The notes: generated from the letters alone by a model not told the origin. Counted from the first letter of the stretch, positions 1-7,993 are shown. The stretch: 64,000 nt of DNA from Candidatus Bathyarchaeota archaeon (GCA_026014685.1 JAOZHW010000015.1:62001-126000), one strand, 5' to 3'. Made by a program: numbers and translations.

Positions 1-332
1 TTTCCGCTTCCCCCCGCGGCAGTCGCATCGTAGTTATAGAGTTGGGCAGACCCATAGTTTCCAACGTAAACATCTAAGAAGGTGAAGTCATTAATGGAAA
101 GTTTACCTACGTTTTTTGCGTATATAGCAAAAACGGGTGTCCCTGTCTGGTTTGCTGTAGCGTAAACTATCTCTACTTGAGTAGAAATCGTACTTTTAGC
201 GTCACTGACCGCCTGAGTAAATTCGTTTTGAACAACATTACCCGTGTATAAGGCGCAGGCCACGAAAGCACTTGCTAAAATTACAGATGCTATAACCACG
301 ATGATATGCGTGATTGTAAGCGAGAAGCCCAA
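1..332 (-). CDS. archaellum FlaF/FlaG-type protein (5' part only)
   Basis: The gene starts at a TTG (332-330), 11 bp after the stop of the upstream FlaD/E-like gene, and runs off the left edge, so only about 110 residues are visible. The protein begins LGFSLTITHIIVVIASVILA, the short N-terminus plus hydrophobic helix typical of the FlaF/FlaG (ArlF/ArlG) family, the pseudoperiplasmic stator proteins of the archaellum motor. A beta-rich, Ser/Thr-rich extracellular part follows. FlaF cannot be separated from FlaG on this fragment. Close coupling to the FlaD/E-like gene supports an archaellum operon continuing beyond the window. Family call seen in sequence; role from family knowledge. Confidence 0.8.
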   Translation of the reverse strand, partial: MGFSLTITHIIVVIASVILASAFVACALYTGNVVQNEFTQAVSDAKSTISTQVEIVYATANQTGTPVFAIYAKNVGKLSINDFTFLDVYVGNYGSAQLYNYDATAAGGSG

Positions 333-343
333 CCTTTGCGCCT

Positions 344-1066
344 CTACTCATCTTTTTGCTTTTTCAACTGTTGCTCAGTTAAATCTATGAGGGCTTTCAT
401 GTCTTCAGGGTCTATACTAGTTTTTGACAGCGAAGCTGCCTTGTACATAAACAGCAGCAGATGACTTTTTGAGAAACCTATCAACCTGATCCTTTCAGCT
501 GTAACAGCCAAAGAGTAGATGAATTCGTTGGCGTGTTTTGGTAGATAATTTGTCATTTCACATAGGTTAGCGAGTTGCCGTATGTTCTCTGCGGTTAATC
601 CATCATCCAAAAGCTCCCAAATCCAATCCAGATAGGCAGTTGGTCTGATTGACGGCGTCTGAGTGATCGGTGGAAGCGGCATGGTGGGTTTAGGTATAGC
701 TTCCTCAATTTGGGGGATAAGATCAGGTTTCTTTGGAGGAACCTCTTTTTCTTCATCAATGTTTTCTTCAGGTTTTCCTAAAACTAGGGATTTTACTCCT
801 GGCGGAAGTTTCTCTGAACTAACTTTTTCTTCATCCGCGGTTCGCAATACGTTGAATGGGTTTTCCATCTCGCTAACGGTTGAACGGATTTCAGCTATTG
901 ATTTCTTTAGGTCACCCACAGCTGCTTGCACACTTTGTGACAAATCTTCAACGTCTGACCGAAGCGCACTTATGTCATTTTTTTCCGTAGCGTTAATGAT
1001 GAACTGAGGTTTTTCTTTGCTTACGCTACGTGAGCGTTCGTCAGTACTGCTTCCGTTGGTTGGCAA
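344..1066 (-). CDS. archaellum accessory protein, FlaD/FlaE-like (ArlCDE)
   Basis: This 240-residue soluble protein starts at TTG (1066-1064) behind a strong AGGAGA ribosome site. Residues about 28-75 are predicted coiled coil (alternating Leu/Ile/Val heptads in the DVEDLSQSVQAAVGDLKKSI segment), about 90-140 are Pro/Glu/Lys-rich linker, and about 142-235 form a helical C-terminal domain beginning AYLDWIWELLDDGL that resembles the FlaD/FlaE domain. Those proteins form the cytosolic ring that links the archaellum motor to chemotaxis signals. It lies directly upstream of a FlaF/FlaG gene on the same strand. The FlaD/E call is moderately sure; a general adaptor role is inferred. Confidence 0.7.
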   Translation of the reverse strand: MPTNGSSTDERSRSVSKEKPQFIINATEKNDISALRSDVEDLSQSVQAAVGDLKKSIAEIRSTVSEMENPFNVLRTADEEKVSSEKLPPGVKSLVLGKPEENIDEEKEVPPKKPDLIPQIEEAIPKPTMPLPPITQTPSIRPTAYLDWIWELLDDGLTAENIRQLANLCEMTNYLPKHANEFIYSLAVTAERIRLIGFSKSHLLLFMYKAASLSKTSIDPEDMKALIDLTEQQLKKQKDE

Positions 1067-1116
1067 ACGAGTGTTCTCCTAAGGTGGGGGTTTGATGTAA
1101 CTGTCTGCTCGTATGC

Positions 1117-1159
1117 CATATCTGCTTTACGAATTCTAAATCAATATTGAGCAGATATG
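1117..1159. promoter_or_regulatory. 10-bp inverted repeat upstream of the archaellum genes
   Basis: CATATCTGCT at 1117-1126 and its exact complement AGCAGATATG at 1150-1159 are separated by 23 bp, about 50-95 bp upstream of the FlaD/E-like start on the minus strand. A perfect 10-bp dyad in a non-coding gap between divergent operons suggests a regulator site. No protein is known to bind it. Confidence 0.4.
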
Positions 1160-1414
1160 TTGCCTGACACCATTTGTAGAAGTTAAATATCTATGGGAAT
1201 CTGCGTCAGTGGCTCTTTTTTGAATCATTAATACATTGTTCAGTAACTGAATAGTATGATGTTTTCTATACTCGAAGAAAAATCCCAAACTGATGAATCA
1301 ATGTACGCTTAAAGTCATCTGAATATGTAAACAAGGACTTTGCTATGCGTGAACTTTAAATGTGTGACTCCTGAACAGTATTGTCCGTAAATATAACAGC
1401 AAAGGTAGATTTTT
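1160..1414. promoter_or_regulatory. non-coding gap with aif6 operon promoter
   Basis: No gene was seen here. A TATA-like AAATATAAC lies at about 1388-1397, roughly 20-25 bp before the TTG start of aif6, so the operon may be transcribed with a very short or absent leader. A weak GGTAG ribosome site is at about 1405. The rest is A+T-rich spacer between two divergent operons. Confidence 0.4.
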
Positions 1415-2101
1415 TTGCCTGTTTACTTATCAAGCATCGTTGGAAGCCCAAGCATCGGCGTCTACTCATTGGCAAACGAAAAAGTAGTGATTATCCCAGT
1501 CATGGTGCCGCAGCAGAAAGCCCAAGAATTCGCCGACTGGCTCAAAGCTGACCTCATCTACACATCCATAAGCGGCTCAGTTCTCATCGGCGCCCTCGCC
1601 TGCGCTAACAGCAACGGCATGCTGCTCCCAAACTCAGTTCGCCAAGAAGAGCTTGACCGCATAAAAGCCGTCTTCAAAGGCAACATAACAGTTATGGAAA
1701 CAAAAAAAACCGCCTACGGCAACCTCGTTTTAGCAAACGACAAAGGCGCATTGGTTGACCCCCGCTTCAAGGCTAAGGAAATCCAACAAATCTCTGAAAC
1801 CCTTGGCGTGGAGGCGGTCCCTGCAGAAATCGCTACATTGCCATACGTGGGCTCACTTGCATGTGCGACTAACAAAGGCGTCTTAGCCCACCCCATGCTC
1901 AAGCCCGAAGAAAAGAAAATCCTCGAAAACGTCTTCAAAGTCCCCGTGGACGTGGGCACAATAAACTGCGGTATCCCCTATGTTGGCACAGGATTAATCG
2001 CCAATTCCCATGCAGCAGTCGCTGGTTCTTTGACAACTGGACCCGAGATGTTTATAATTGGGAATGCACTGGATGTTGTGCAGGAAGAGAAAAATCCATG
2101 A
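1415..2101 (+). CDS. eif6: translation initiation factor 6 (aIF6)
   Basis: The 228-residue protein matches the full length of archaeal aIF6, the anti-association factor that binds the large ribosomal subunit at uL14 and blocks premature 70S formation. The pseudo-fivefold repeat is visible: repeated G-x-L-x-x-x-N-x-x-G-x-L/V units such as LACANSNGMLLP, LVLANDKGALVD and LACATNKGVLAH. The start is TTG at 1415, giving MPVYLSS. Its stop overlaps the rplX start (ATGA), so the two are translationally coupled. First gene of the aif6-rplX-pfdA-ftsY operon, an arrangement common in archaea. Very confident. Confidence 0.97.
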   Translation: MPVYLSSIVGSPSIGVYSLANEKVVIIPVMVPQQKAQEFADWLKADLIYTSISGSVLIGALACANSNGMLLPNSVRQEELDRIKAVFKGNITVMETKKTAYGNLVLANDKGALVDPRFKAKEIQQISETLGVEAVPAEIATLPYVGSLACATNKGVLAHPMLKPEEKKILENVFKVPVDVGTINCGIPYVGTGLIANSHAAVAGSLTTGPEMFIIGNALDVVQEEKNP

Positions 2102-2328
2102 AAGCTTTCAAAGTAACCGGTGAAATCAACAAGCCAGAACTTTCCACTCCATTCGCACGCGAAGTCTTAGCTGACAAAAGCGAACACGCTGTTGAAAAGG
2201 TCTACGCAGAAATCGGTAGCAGACACCGTGTAAGGCGTTGCCACATCAAAATCAACGGCACAAAAGAGTTGAAAGCCGACGAAATTGAGAACCCGGTAGT
2301 TAAAAAAATCATTACTGGAGAACAGTAA
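2098..2328 (+). CDS. rplX: ribosomal protein LX (eL20, L18a family)
   Basis: A 76-residue protein of the archaeal LX/L18Ae family, a component of the large ribosomal subunit. It starts MKAFKVTGEI and keeps the EKVYAEIGSRHRVRR signature followed by a conserved IKINGTKEL strand. The ATG overlaps the end of aif6 by four bases, and pfdA follows one base after its stop. Length and position are standard for the family. Very confident. Confidence 0.96.
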   Translation: MKAFKVTGEINKPELSTPFAREVLADKSEHAVEKVYAEIGSRHRVRRCHIKINGTKELKADEIENPVVKKIITGEQ

Positions 2329-2329
2329 A

Positions 2330-2770
2330 TTGACTCAAAGAGCCCCTGCTGAAGAGGAACTTCGAAGACTCAGCGTAGAAATGCGCTACCTCGAGCAGAC
2401 AGCAGAAGTGTTACAGCAACGCATAAACATGGTCAACACCGCCATAGCTGACCTCACATACGCCAACGCAACACTCGACGGCATAGAAAAAGAAAAAGAA
2501 AACACAGAGATGCTGGTTCCAATCGGCGGAAGCTCATACGTAAAAGTCAAACTAGCAGACCCCAACAAAGTCATCGTCGGCTTAGGGGCAGGCGTATCAA
2601 TCGAGAAAACCCTCGCAGAAGCAAAAGCAACCCTCAAAGAACGCCTCGATGAACTCGAAAAAACCATGACCAGCGCCCAGCAACAATTCAGCCAAGTCGC
2701 CGAACGCATAAACAGCGGTCGCGGCAGACTAGAGTCGTTGCTTTCTGACGCACGACAAGCCAAACGTTAG
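2330..2770 (+). CDS. pfdA: prefoldin alpha subunit
   Basis: The 146-residue protein has two long coiled-coil helices (about residues 5-50 and 100-143) flanking a beta-hairpin region with the conserved MLVPIGGSSYVKVKL and VGLGAGVSIEKT motifs of prefoldin alpha. Two alpha and four beta subunits form the jellyfish-shaped chaperone that passes unfolded proteins to the thermosome. The start is a TTG one base after rplX; an internal ATG at codon 18 is the alternative. The beta subunit is not in the window. Confidence 0.95.
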   Translation: MTQRAPAEEELRRLSVEMRYLEQTAEVLQQRINMVNTAIADLTYANATLDGIEKEKENTEMLVPIGGSSYVKVKLADPNKVIVGLGAGVSIEKTLAEAKATLKERLDELEKTMTSAQQQFSQVAERINSGRGRLESLLSDARQAKR

Positions 2771-2782
2771 AGCGTTTGAGCT

Positions 2783-3688
2783 ATGTTTGAGAAGCTCAAG
2801 TCTGGTTTCAAGGGTTTAGTTACCAAAGTTACCACGACTGAGCTTAAAGAAGAAAACCTGACCCCAATTTTATCCGACTTCAAAATGAGTCTAGCCGAAA
2901 ACGACGTGGCTTTCCCAGTCGCAGACAAAATCGGCGACGACCTAATCAAACGGCTTTCAGGCGTACAAGTTAAACGCCTAGAAGACCGAAAAAAAATCGT
3001 TGACGAAAACCTCCGCCAAGTCCTCCTCGAAGTCATGCTAACCAATATACGCATCGATCTACTGCAGAAAGCTGACGAAAAACGCGCCAAAAAAGAACCA
3101 CTCACCTTAATGTTTGTAGGTATAAACGGCACTGGAAAAACCACCACCATCGCTAAAGTAGCCAAATTCTTCCAAGACAAAGGCTACTCCACCGTTTTAG
3201 CGGGCGCAGACACTTACCGAGCGGGCTCAATTGAACAACTAGAAGAACACGGCAAACGTTTGGGCATTCGAGTTATCAAGAGCAACTATGGCGGCGACCC
3301 CGCGGCGGTGGCTTATGACACGGTGAACCATGCTAAAGCACACGGCATAAACGTCGTCCTAATCGACACAGCGGGCCGCATGCAGACCAACCAAAACCTG
3401 ATGAATGAACTCATCAAAGTCAAACGGGTCGTTAAACCTGACCTGACGATTTTCACAGTAGATTCACTGATCGGCAACGACGCTGTAATGCAGGCAGAAG
3501 AATTCAACAAAGCGGTCGGCATAGACGCAACCATACTCACCAAAGTCGACGCCGACGTCAAAGGCGGCTCAGCCCTCAGCGTAACATACGTAACTCAAAA
3601 GCCGATTCTATTCATCGGCGTGGGACAAACCTACAAAGATCTAGAACTGTTTAACCCTGACAAGTTTGTCAACATGATTCTCCGCTAA
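2783..3688 (+). CDS. ftsY: signal recognition particle receptor FtsY
   Basis: This 301-residue SRP-family GTPase docks SRP-ribosome complexes at the membrane. Residues 1-95 form the N-domain helical bundle with a short basic start. The G domain has the P-loop GINGTGKT (113-120), DTYRAGSIEQ (143-152, the IBD region), DTAGRMQTN and TKVDADVKGG (G4), ending in GVGQTYKDLELF. There is no long acidic A domain, as usual in archaea. It is 12 bp downstream of pfdA and closes the operon. Confidence 0.97.
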   Translation: MFEKLKSGFKGLVTKVTTTELKEENLTPILSDFKMSLAENDVAFPVADKIGDDLIKRLSGVQVKRLEDRKKIVDENLRQVLLEVMLTNIRIDLLQKADEKRAKKEPLTLMFVGINGTGKTTTIAKVAKFFQDKGYSTVLAGADTYRAGSIEQLEEHGKRLGIRVIKSNYGGDPAAVAYDTVNHAKAHGINVVLIDTAGRMQTNQNLMNELIKVKRVVKPDLTIFTVDSLIGNDAVMQAEEFNKAVGIDATILTKVDADVKGGSALSVTYVTQKPILFIGVGQTYKDLELFNPDKFVNMILR

Positions 3689-3698
3689 AAATGCGCTT

Positions 3699-4088
3699 TT
3701 AGGGTTCTTCGGCTTCTACGAGTTCAAATCGAATTTTGGCTGGGTAAATCCAATACGCCCTGATGAAGTCGTCTGTGCTTTGCTCTACGTCGATGGCTTC
3801 AAAGAAACCAATGAACTCCTTATCCACGTCAGCCACGTTTTTTGAGGTCTCTACCTTAAGGGTGAAGAGGTACTCGTTATTAACCTCTAAGGACTGCATA
3901 TCAAAACTTGCAGGTACCTCGACAGCAAACATCAGATTAGAAACTATGTCTTGGACTGCAACTTTACGGACTGCGGCACTTTTGGTTTTAACAACTACTA
4001 AACGCTTGTCCAATTTTCGGAAGTTAAAGCCACTCTCAACGTTTAAAGAAGCCGACATAGAGTCCACAATCAAAACATGGAGGTTCAC
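3699..4088 (-). CDS. hypothetical protein
   Basis: A 129-residue acidic soluble protein with no family I recognise. The sequence alternates short hydrophobic beta-like stretches (RLVVVKTKSA, NLMFAVEVPAS, YLFTLKVETS) and ends in an aromatic segment, YWIYPAKIRFELV, so it is probably an all-beta or alpha+beta fold. No signal peptide or membrane segment. The longest reading uses a GTG at 4088; an ATG nine codons later (MSASLNVES) is equally plausible. It is convergent with ftsY, leaving only 10 bp between the stops. Confidence 0.6.
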   Translation of the reverse strand: MNLHVLIVDSMSASLNVESGFNFRKLDKRLVVVKTKSAAVRKVAVQDIVSNLMFAVEVPASFDMQSLEVNNEYLFTLKVETSKNVADVDKEFIGFFEAIDVEQSTDDFIRAYWIYPAKIRFELVEAEEP

Positions 4089-4156
4089 CCATAAAAACTC
4101 TCACTAACCCGCGGTCATAAGGAATCCAGTGTTCTGCCCCCTATAACTCCACCTAA

Positions 4157-4250
4157 TTTTAAGGGACATTCGAGACCGTAACCGCCGACCTGCTGCTCTG
4201 TCCCTTCCCTCATATATAAGGGAGGGGAGGTAGCTGCAGAGAGGCTGCGC
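4157..4250. repeat. dispersed intergenic repeat, copy 1 (palindromic)
   Basis: The core TATATAAGGGAGGGGAGGTA (4213-4232) also occurs, with small changes, on the opposite strand at 22.58, 33.17 and 62.37 kb. The left half (4157-4212) matches copy 3 at 33108-33175, sharing ACCGTAACCGC and TGCTGCTCTG. Left and right halves are approximate inverted repeats around ATATAT (CCCTTCCCTC versus GGGAGGGGAGG), so a transcript could form a hairpin. It lies between a hypothetical gene and a tRNA gene. Confidence 0.6.
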
Positions 4251-4301
4251 TATCCCAACATAACCAGATAAAAACTAAATTTTGGAAATGAATTTAATTA
4301 A

Positions 4302-4817
<516 letters not shown>

Positions 4818-4833
4818 GTCAAGAAATCTTGAC
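4818..4833. promoter_or_regulatory. perfect 16-bp palindrome upstream of a small membrane-protein gene
   Basis: GTCAAGA-AA-TCTTGAC is a perfect dyad. It lies 50 bp before the ATG at 4884 and just upstream of a TATA-like CTTTTAAAC at about 4840-4848. In archaea an operator touching the BRE/TATA region could act by blocking or recruiting TBP/TFB. The binding protein is unknown. Confidence 0.4.
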
Positions 4834-4883
4834 AAGAACGCTTTTAAACAAAACCTAACCCCAAAACCATTTTGGTGACTGCG

Positions 4884-5078
4884 ATGAATAAAGCAATTCC
4901 TCTGCTGTTGATTTTGATTCTTGTCTCATCTGCTCTTCTGCTCTTGTTAGCCTTCACCATTTCCTCTTCCGCTGACCTTTCCCCCTTCCTCATAGCCGCA
5001 ACCATCGTAGCATCGGTTGCCCTTTTAGGCGCTGTATTTTCGCTCTACACCGAAAACAGAGCCAAAAGCAGAGTTTAA
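4884..5078 (+). CDS. small two-helix membrane protein
   Basis: About 64 residues with two strongly hydrophobic helices (about 5-25 and 32-54) joined by a short Ser/Pro loop, then a basic tail TENRAKSRV. The ATG at 4884 is preferred because GGTGA lies 5-9 bp upstream; TTG at 4872 would extend it by four residues. No family recognised. It is convergent with the PRC-barrel gene, whose stop is 4 bp away. A promoter-like TATA and a dyad lie just upstream, which supports expression. Confidence 0.6.
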   Translation: MNKAIPLLLILILVSSALLLLLAFTISSSADLSPFLIAATIVASVALLGAVFSLYTENRAKSRV

Positions 5079-5082
5079 CAAG

Positions 5083-5364
5083 TTACTCTTTGCATTGTCT
5101 GAGGTTGCGTAACTCTTCCAGTGTCTGGTTGAGCATGGCGACGTCAGCGATGGCTTTAACTGCTGAAACAGGTAGGCAAACGGTGACTCTGCCGAGGTAG
5201 GGTTGCTTGAACCCAAACTTCTTGGTTGCCTCATCGGTTAAGTTTACGTAGAGGCTGGTTATTTGCCAAGTGCTCATGTCCAACTCTGCACTGTGCACTT
5301 CGCCTAACTCAAAATTGTCCGCCGTATAGGCTTTCTTCCAGAATAACCTTGTAATTTCAACCAT
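5083..5364 (-). CDS. PRC-barrel domain protein
   Basis: About 93 residues, read from ATG at 5364 (GTG at 5379 gives five more). The pattern W-KKAYTADNFELGEVHSAEL followed by WQITSLYVNLTDEATKKFGF and a Gly-Arg-Val strand is the short PRC-barrel domain seen in many archaea, where single-domain copies are thought to take part in RNA or protein assemblies, including cell-division CdpB-like proteins. Specific function is not predictable. The barrel is followed by a C-terminal helix (TLEELRNLRQCKE). No membrane segment. Confidence 0.75.
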   Translation of the reverse strand: MVEITRLFWKKAYTADNFELGEVHSAELDMSTWQITSLYVNLTDEATKKFGFKQPYLGRVTVCLPVSAVKAIADVAMLNQTLEELRNLRQCKE

Positions 5365-5379
5365 AAAAGAAACCTTCAC

Positions 5380-5462
5380 CTATAAAGTGCCAAACGCATC
5401 TTATATGCCTTCATTTAGAATACTATTTTACAAACCTTAACTATAATTATTGATGGTGACGT
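5380..5462. promoter_or_regulatory. divergent promoter region, PRC-barrel gene and msrB
   Basis: Minus strand: GGCATATAAGATG around 5397-5409 would place a start about 25 bp on, just before the PRC-barrel gene. Plus strand: TATA-like TACTATTTTA at 5421-5430, then GGTGA at 5455-5459 seven bases before the msrB TTG. Confidence 0.4.
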
Positions 5463-5465
5463 CTT

Positions 5466-5840
5466 TTGTCAGTTTCTCAACATCAAAGGAAACTCACGCC
5501 TGAAGAGGAACAAGTCATAGTTCACAAAGGCACCGAGATGCCCTTCACAGGCAAATACTACACTTTCTGGGAAAAAGGCACCTACGTCTGCAAACGCTGC
5601 GGAGCCAAACTTTACCGTTCAGAAAGCAAGTTTGAAGCCCACTGCGGTTGGCCAAGCTTCGACGAAGAAATCCCCGGCGCAGTTAAACGGCTACCTGACC
5701 CTGACGGAATGCGAACCGAAATTCAGTGCGCTAACTGCGGGGCCCACCTTGGGCATGTTTTCACGGGGGAACAGTTTACGGAGAAGAATACGAGGCATTG
5801 TGTTAATTCGCTGTCTTTAGAGTTTATCCGCGACAGATAG
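5466..5840 (+). CDS. msrB: peptide-methionine (R)-S-oxide reductase MsrB
   Basis: A 124-residue, full-length MsrB that reduces the R-sulfoxide of methionine in damaged proteins. Structural zinc is bound by C42-K-R-C45 and C88-A-N-C91. The substrate pocket motif CGWPSF starts at C60, and the catalytic cysteine is C112 in RHCVNSLSL. TTG start at 5466 with GGTGA seven bases upstream. No MsrA is fused or adjacent. The family is widespread in mesophilic and oxygen-exposed archaea. Function from family knowledge; residues seen. Confidence 0.96.
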   Translation: MSVSQHQRKLTPEEEQVIVHKGTEMPFTGKYYTFWEKGTYVCKRCGAKLYRSESKFEAHCGWPSFDEEIPGAVKRLPDPDGMRTEIQCANCGAHLGHVFTGEQFTEKNTRHCVNSLSLEFIRDR

Positions 5841-5916
5841 CTCGGCAGCGCCATAGTTCGCGAAAGAGTTATAGTGCCACTCTGTGTAAGTAGAGGTAGC
5901 AAGCGGCGAAGCAGCG

Positions 5917-6723
5917 ATGTCGACGCCTACACCTGAACCCACAGTTGCACCTGAACCGTCTTTTTTGGGCGTACCAGTGGACACCATAATTGGAATCATA
6001 ATAATCTCAATAATCGCTATCTCGCTTGAGCGAATTGTAACCCGTTATCTGTTGCGGTTTGCTAAACGCACAAAACTGGAGCCCAACGTAGCCAACAACC
6101 TCGCTTTAACTTTCCGCATCTTCGTGTTGATCGGAGCCGTTGCTGCAATTAGCCATGTGGGTGGATTTAGTGCAGATTGGATTGTTTCCATCTCAGCTAT
6201 CGGTGCCGCTGCTGTCGGCTTTGCTTCGCAGAAAACCATCGGCAACTTTGTAGCAGGTCTCTTTTTAATCGCGGCGAGGCCGTTTAAGGTGGGTAACTAT
6301 GTTCGAATAGGCACCGTGGAAGGCATAGTCACCGAGATTAACATTAACTACACAAAAGTGTTCACTGCCGCCAACAATACGGTTTCAATCAGTAACTTGC
6401 AGATTTTAGATAGAGAAATAACAAATTTCCTCTATGAATCAGTGGATCATGTGGACTTGTACTGTTATACTTTTGATTTGGGTTTTGATCACCTGGTTCC
6501 AGCAGACAAAATCGCCGAGCTTTTCTCTGAGGTTTTTTCCAAAATCACGCAGCCACTGCCCCGAAATCCCTGTGTGGTTTTCGCCCGTTCAACTGCCGCG
6601 GAGAGAGTTTTCACAATCTACCTCTACGTGAACAATCCGCAGGATATTTTTGTTCTTAAGCCAATGATTGCTCAAGAAATGTTCCAACGCTGGGATGAGG
6701 AAAGAGCTAAACTAAAGAAATAA
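5917..6723 (+). CDS. mscS: MscS-family mechanosensitive channel
   Basis: The 268-residue membrane protein has a Pro/Thr-rich N-terminus, TM1 (about 22-42), TM2 (about 63-83), and the pore helix TM3 (about 88-120) with the Gly/Ala packing pattern SAIGAAAVGFASQKTIGNFV and then FLIAARPFKVGNYVRIG, the hallmark of MscS. The beta domain (FTAANNTVSISN) and C-terminal alpha/beta vestibule follow. It opens on membrane tension to release solutes. It is on the same strand as msrB (76 bp gap) and is followed after 36 bp by a cupin gene. Confidence 0.95.
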   Translation: MSTPTPEPTVAPEPSFLGVPVDTIIGIIIISIIAISLERIVTRYLLRFAKRTKLEPNVANNLALTFRIFVLIGAVAAISHVGGFSADWIVSISAIGAAAVGFASQKTIGNFVAGLFLIAARPFKVGNYVRIGTVEGIVTEININYTKVFTAANNTVSISNLQILDREITNFLYESVDHVDLYCYTFDLGFDHLVPADKIAELFSEVFSKITQPLPRNPCVVFARSTAAERVFTIYLYVNNPQDIFVLKPMIAQEMFQRWDEERAKLKK

Positions 6724-6759
6724 CCATATGTGAACATAATAATGCAGTTAGGGATGAAT

Positions 6760-7095
6760 ATGGCGAACACAAAAAAAGAATCACTCAATGCACAAGCAGC
6801 TAATCTGTCTGAGTTGATTGGTTACCAAGAAGGCTCAGTAGTTAGCCGAACAATAATTGACAAGAAAGCGGGAACGGTGACCCTTTTTGCGTTTGATGCC
6901 AATCAAGGCTTGAGTGAGCACACGGCGCCCTACGATGCCATGGTTTACGTGTTGGACGGCGAAGTCGAAGTTACAATCGCAGGTAAACCCATCAACCTCA
7001 AAGCAGGCGAAATGACCATCATGCCCGCAAACAAACCGCACGCTTTAGCTGCTAAAACGCGGTTCAAGATGTTGCTGGTTATGATAAAATCTTAA
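6760..7095 (+). CDS. cupin-domain protein
   Basis: A small single-domain cupin (111 residues from ATG 6760, chosen because AGGG sits just upstream; an earlier GTG at 6730 is possible). Cupin motif 1 is seen around GLSEHTAPYDAMVYVLDGE and motif 2 around GEMTIMPANKPHALAA. Metal ligands are plausible from H in SEHTA, E in LDGE and H in KPHAL, although motif 1 is reduced. Many such proteins are metal-dependent, acting on small molecules; no substrate can be read from the context. Confidence 0.85.
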   Translation: MANTKKESLNAQAANLSELIGYQEGSVVSRTIIDKKAGTVTLFAFDANQGLSEHTAPYDAMVYVLDGEVEVTIAGKPINLKAGEMTIMPANKPHALAAKTRFKMLLVMIKS

Positions 7096-7142
7096 GCTTG
7101 TTTCTGCATTTATGAAGAGAAACGGCTAAACTAAGAACGGCA

Positions 7143-7337
7143 TTGACTGAACAAGATTTTGAAGTAATTGACGTTACGGCTGACATCGCAAAGTCAGCTG
7201 CTGAGTTAAGGTCAAAATACAACATGTCGATGGCTGACAGCATAATCGCAGCGATAGCGCTGGCTCTGAAAGCAACTTGTCTCTCAGATGGCTCTCATTT
7301 TAAGGCGGTTAAGGAAATAGAAACTGACTGGATTTAG
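7143..7337 (+). pseudogene. C-terminal fragment of a VapC-type PIN toxin
   Basis: The 64 residues match only the C-terminal half of a PIN-domain nuclease: AAELRSKYNMSMADSIIAAIAL carries the conserved acidic residue of the ADSIIAA helix, then LSDGSHFKAVKEIETDWI is the usual final strand-helix (T/S-D-D-x-x-F). A complete VapC is about 130 residues; the N-terminal acidic motif (IDTD-like) is absent upstream, and 7096-7142 is too short to hold it. No antitoxin gene is next to it. It reads as a decayed toxin remnant. Confidence 0.75.
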
Positions 7338-7369
7338 CAAATGCCCATCCAAGACAAGGACTTGCCAAA

Positions 7370-7993
7370 TCACTTTTCATCTAAAGGTTTACCCCAAACA
7401 TCAATGAAACAGTAAGCACCAAGCGTTTTTCTCGGCGGAATCTTGGGGGCTTCCGCAGGGTAACCAAGGATTATTAGCGCGGCCGGTTCAACCTCCGTGG
7501 GAATTGCCAAAACTTTTCTGACAGCCTCTTTTGCGAAGGCGGGTGCACAGAACCAGCAAGCACCCAACCCCGCCGCATGCGCCGCTAAGAGCAGATTCTG
7601 CAACCCTGCACCTAAACTTTCCACCGCCAAGTCCCTTTCAAAGCCCTGCCTTTGTGCATCGGGGAATTTTCTGAGCCCCTCCATCGTCAGACAGGCAAGA
7701 ATGAGGGCGGGAGCTTTTGCAAATCTCAACTCTCTTTCACGGCGTAAGTTTGGGTCAACTTGCGAGCCTTCTTTTAAGAGGTCAGCGGCCCATGCATCAG
7801 CCAAATCTTTGGATAGTTTCTCTTTGACTTCGGGTTTTTCAATTATTATAAAACGCCATGGCTGGGAGTTATGCGCGGAAGGAGCCCACCCCGCCGCCTC
7901 CAAAACCTCCAAAACAAGCCTTCGCGGGACCTCTTTGGGCAGATACTTCCGTATGCTGCGCCTCTGCCTGATCAATTCATGCAGGTTTGACAT
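7370..7993 (-). CDS. nitroreductase-family flavoprotein, FbiB-like
   Basis: A 207-residue FMN-dependent nitroreductase fold. RQRRSIRKYLPKEVP binds FMN phosphate, PSAHNSQPWRF is the second FMN loop, and GLGACWFCAPAF and LGYPAEAP complete the fold. The spacing and motifs (LADAWAADL, LRRERELRFAKAPALILACL, YP-like FPDAQR, GAGLQNLLLA) resemble the C-terminal domain of FbiB, which reduces dehydro-F420-0 during F420 synthesis. That is an inference from similarity; a general nitro/quinone reductase is the alternative. No other F420 gene is near. It is 33 bp downstream of the alcohol dehydrogenase gene on the same strand. Confidence 0.85.
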   Translation of the reverse strand: MSNLHELIRQRRSIRKYLPKEVPRRLVLEVLEAAGWAPSAHNSQPWRFIIIEKPEVKEKLSKDLADAWAADLLKEGSQVDPNLRRERELRFAKAPALILACLTMEGLRKFPDAQRQGFERDLAVESLGAGLQNLLLAAHAAGLGACWFCAPAFAKEAVRKVLAIPTEVEPAALIILGYPAEAPKIPPRKTLGAYCFIDVWGKPLDEK

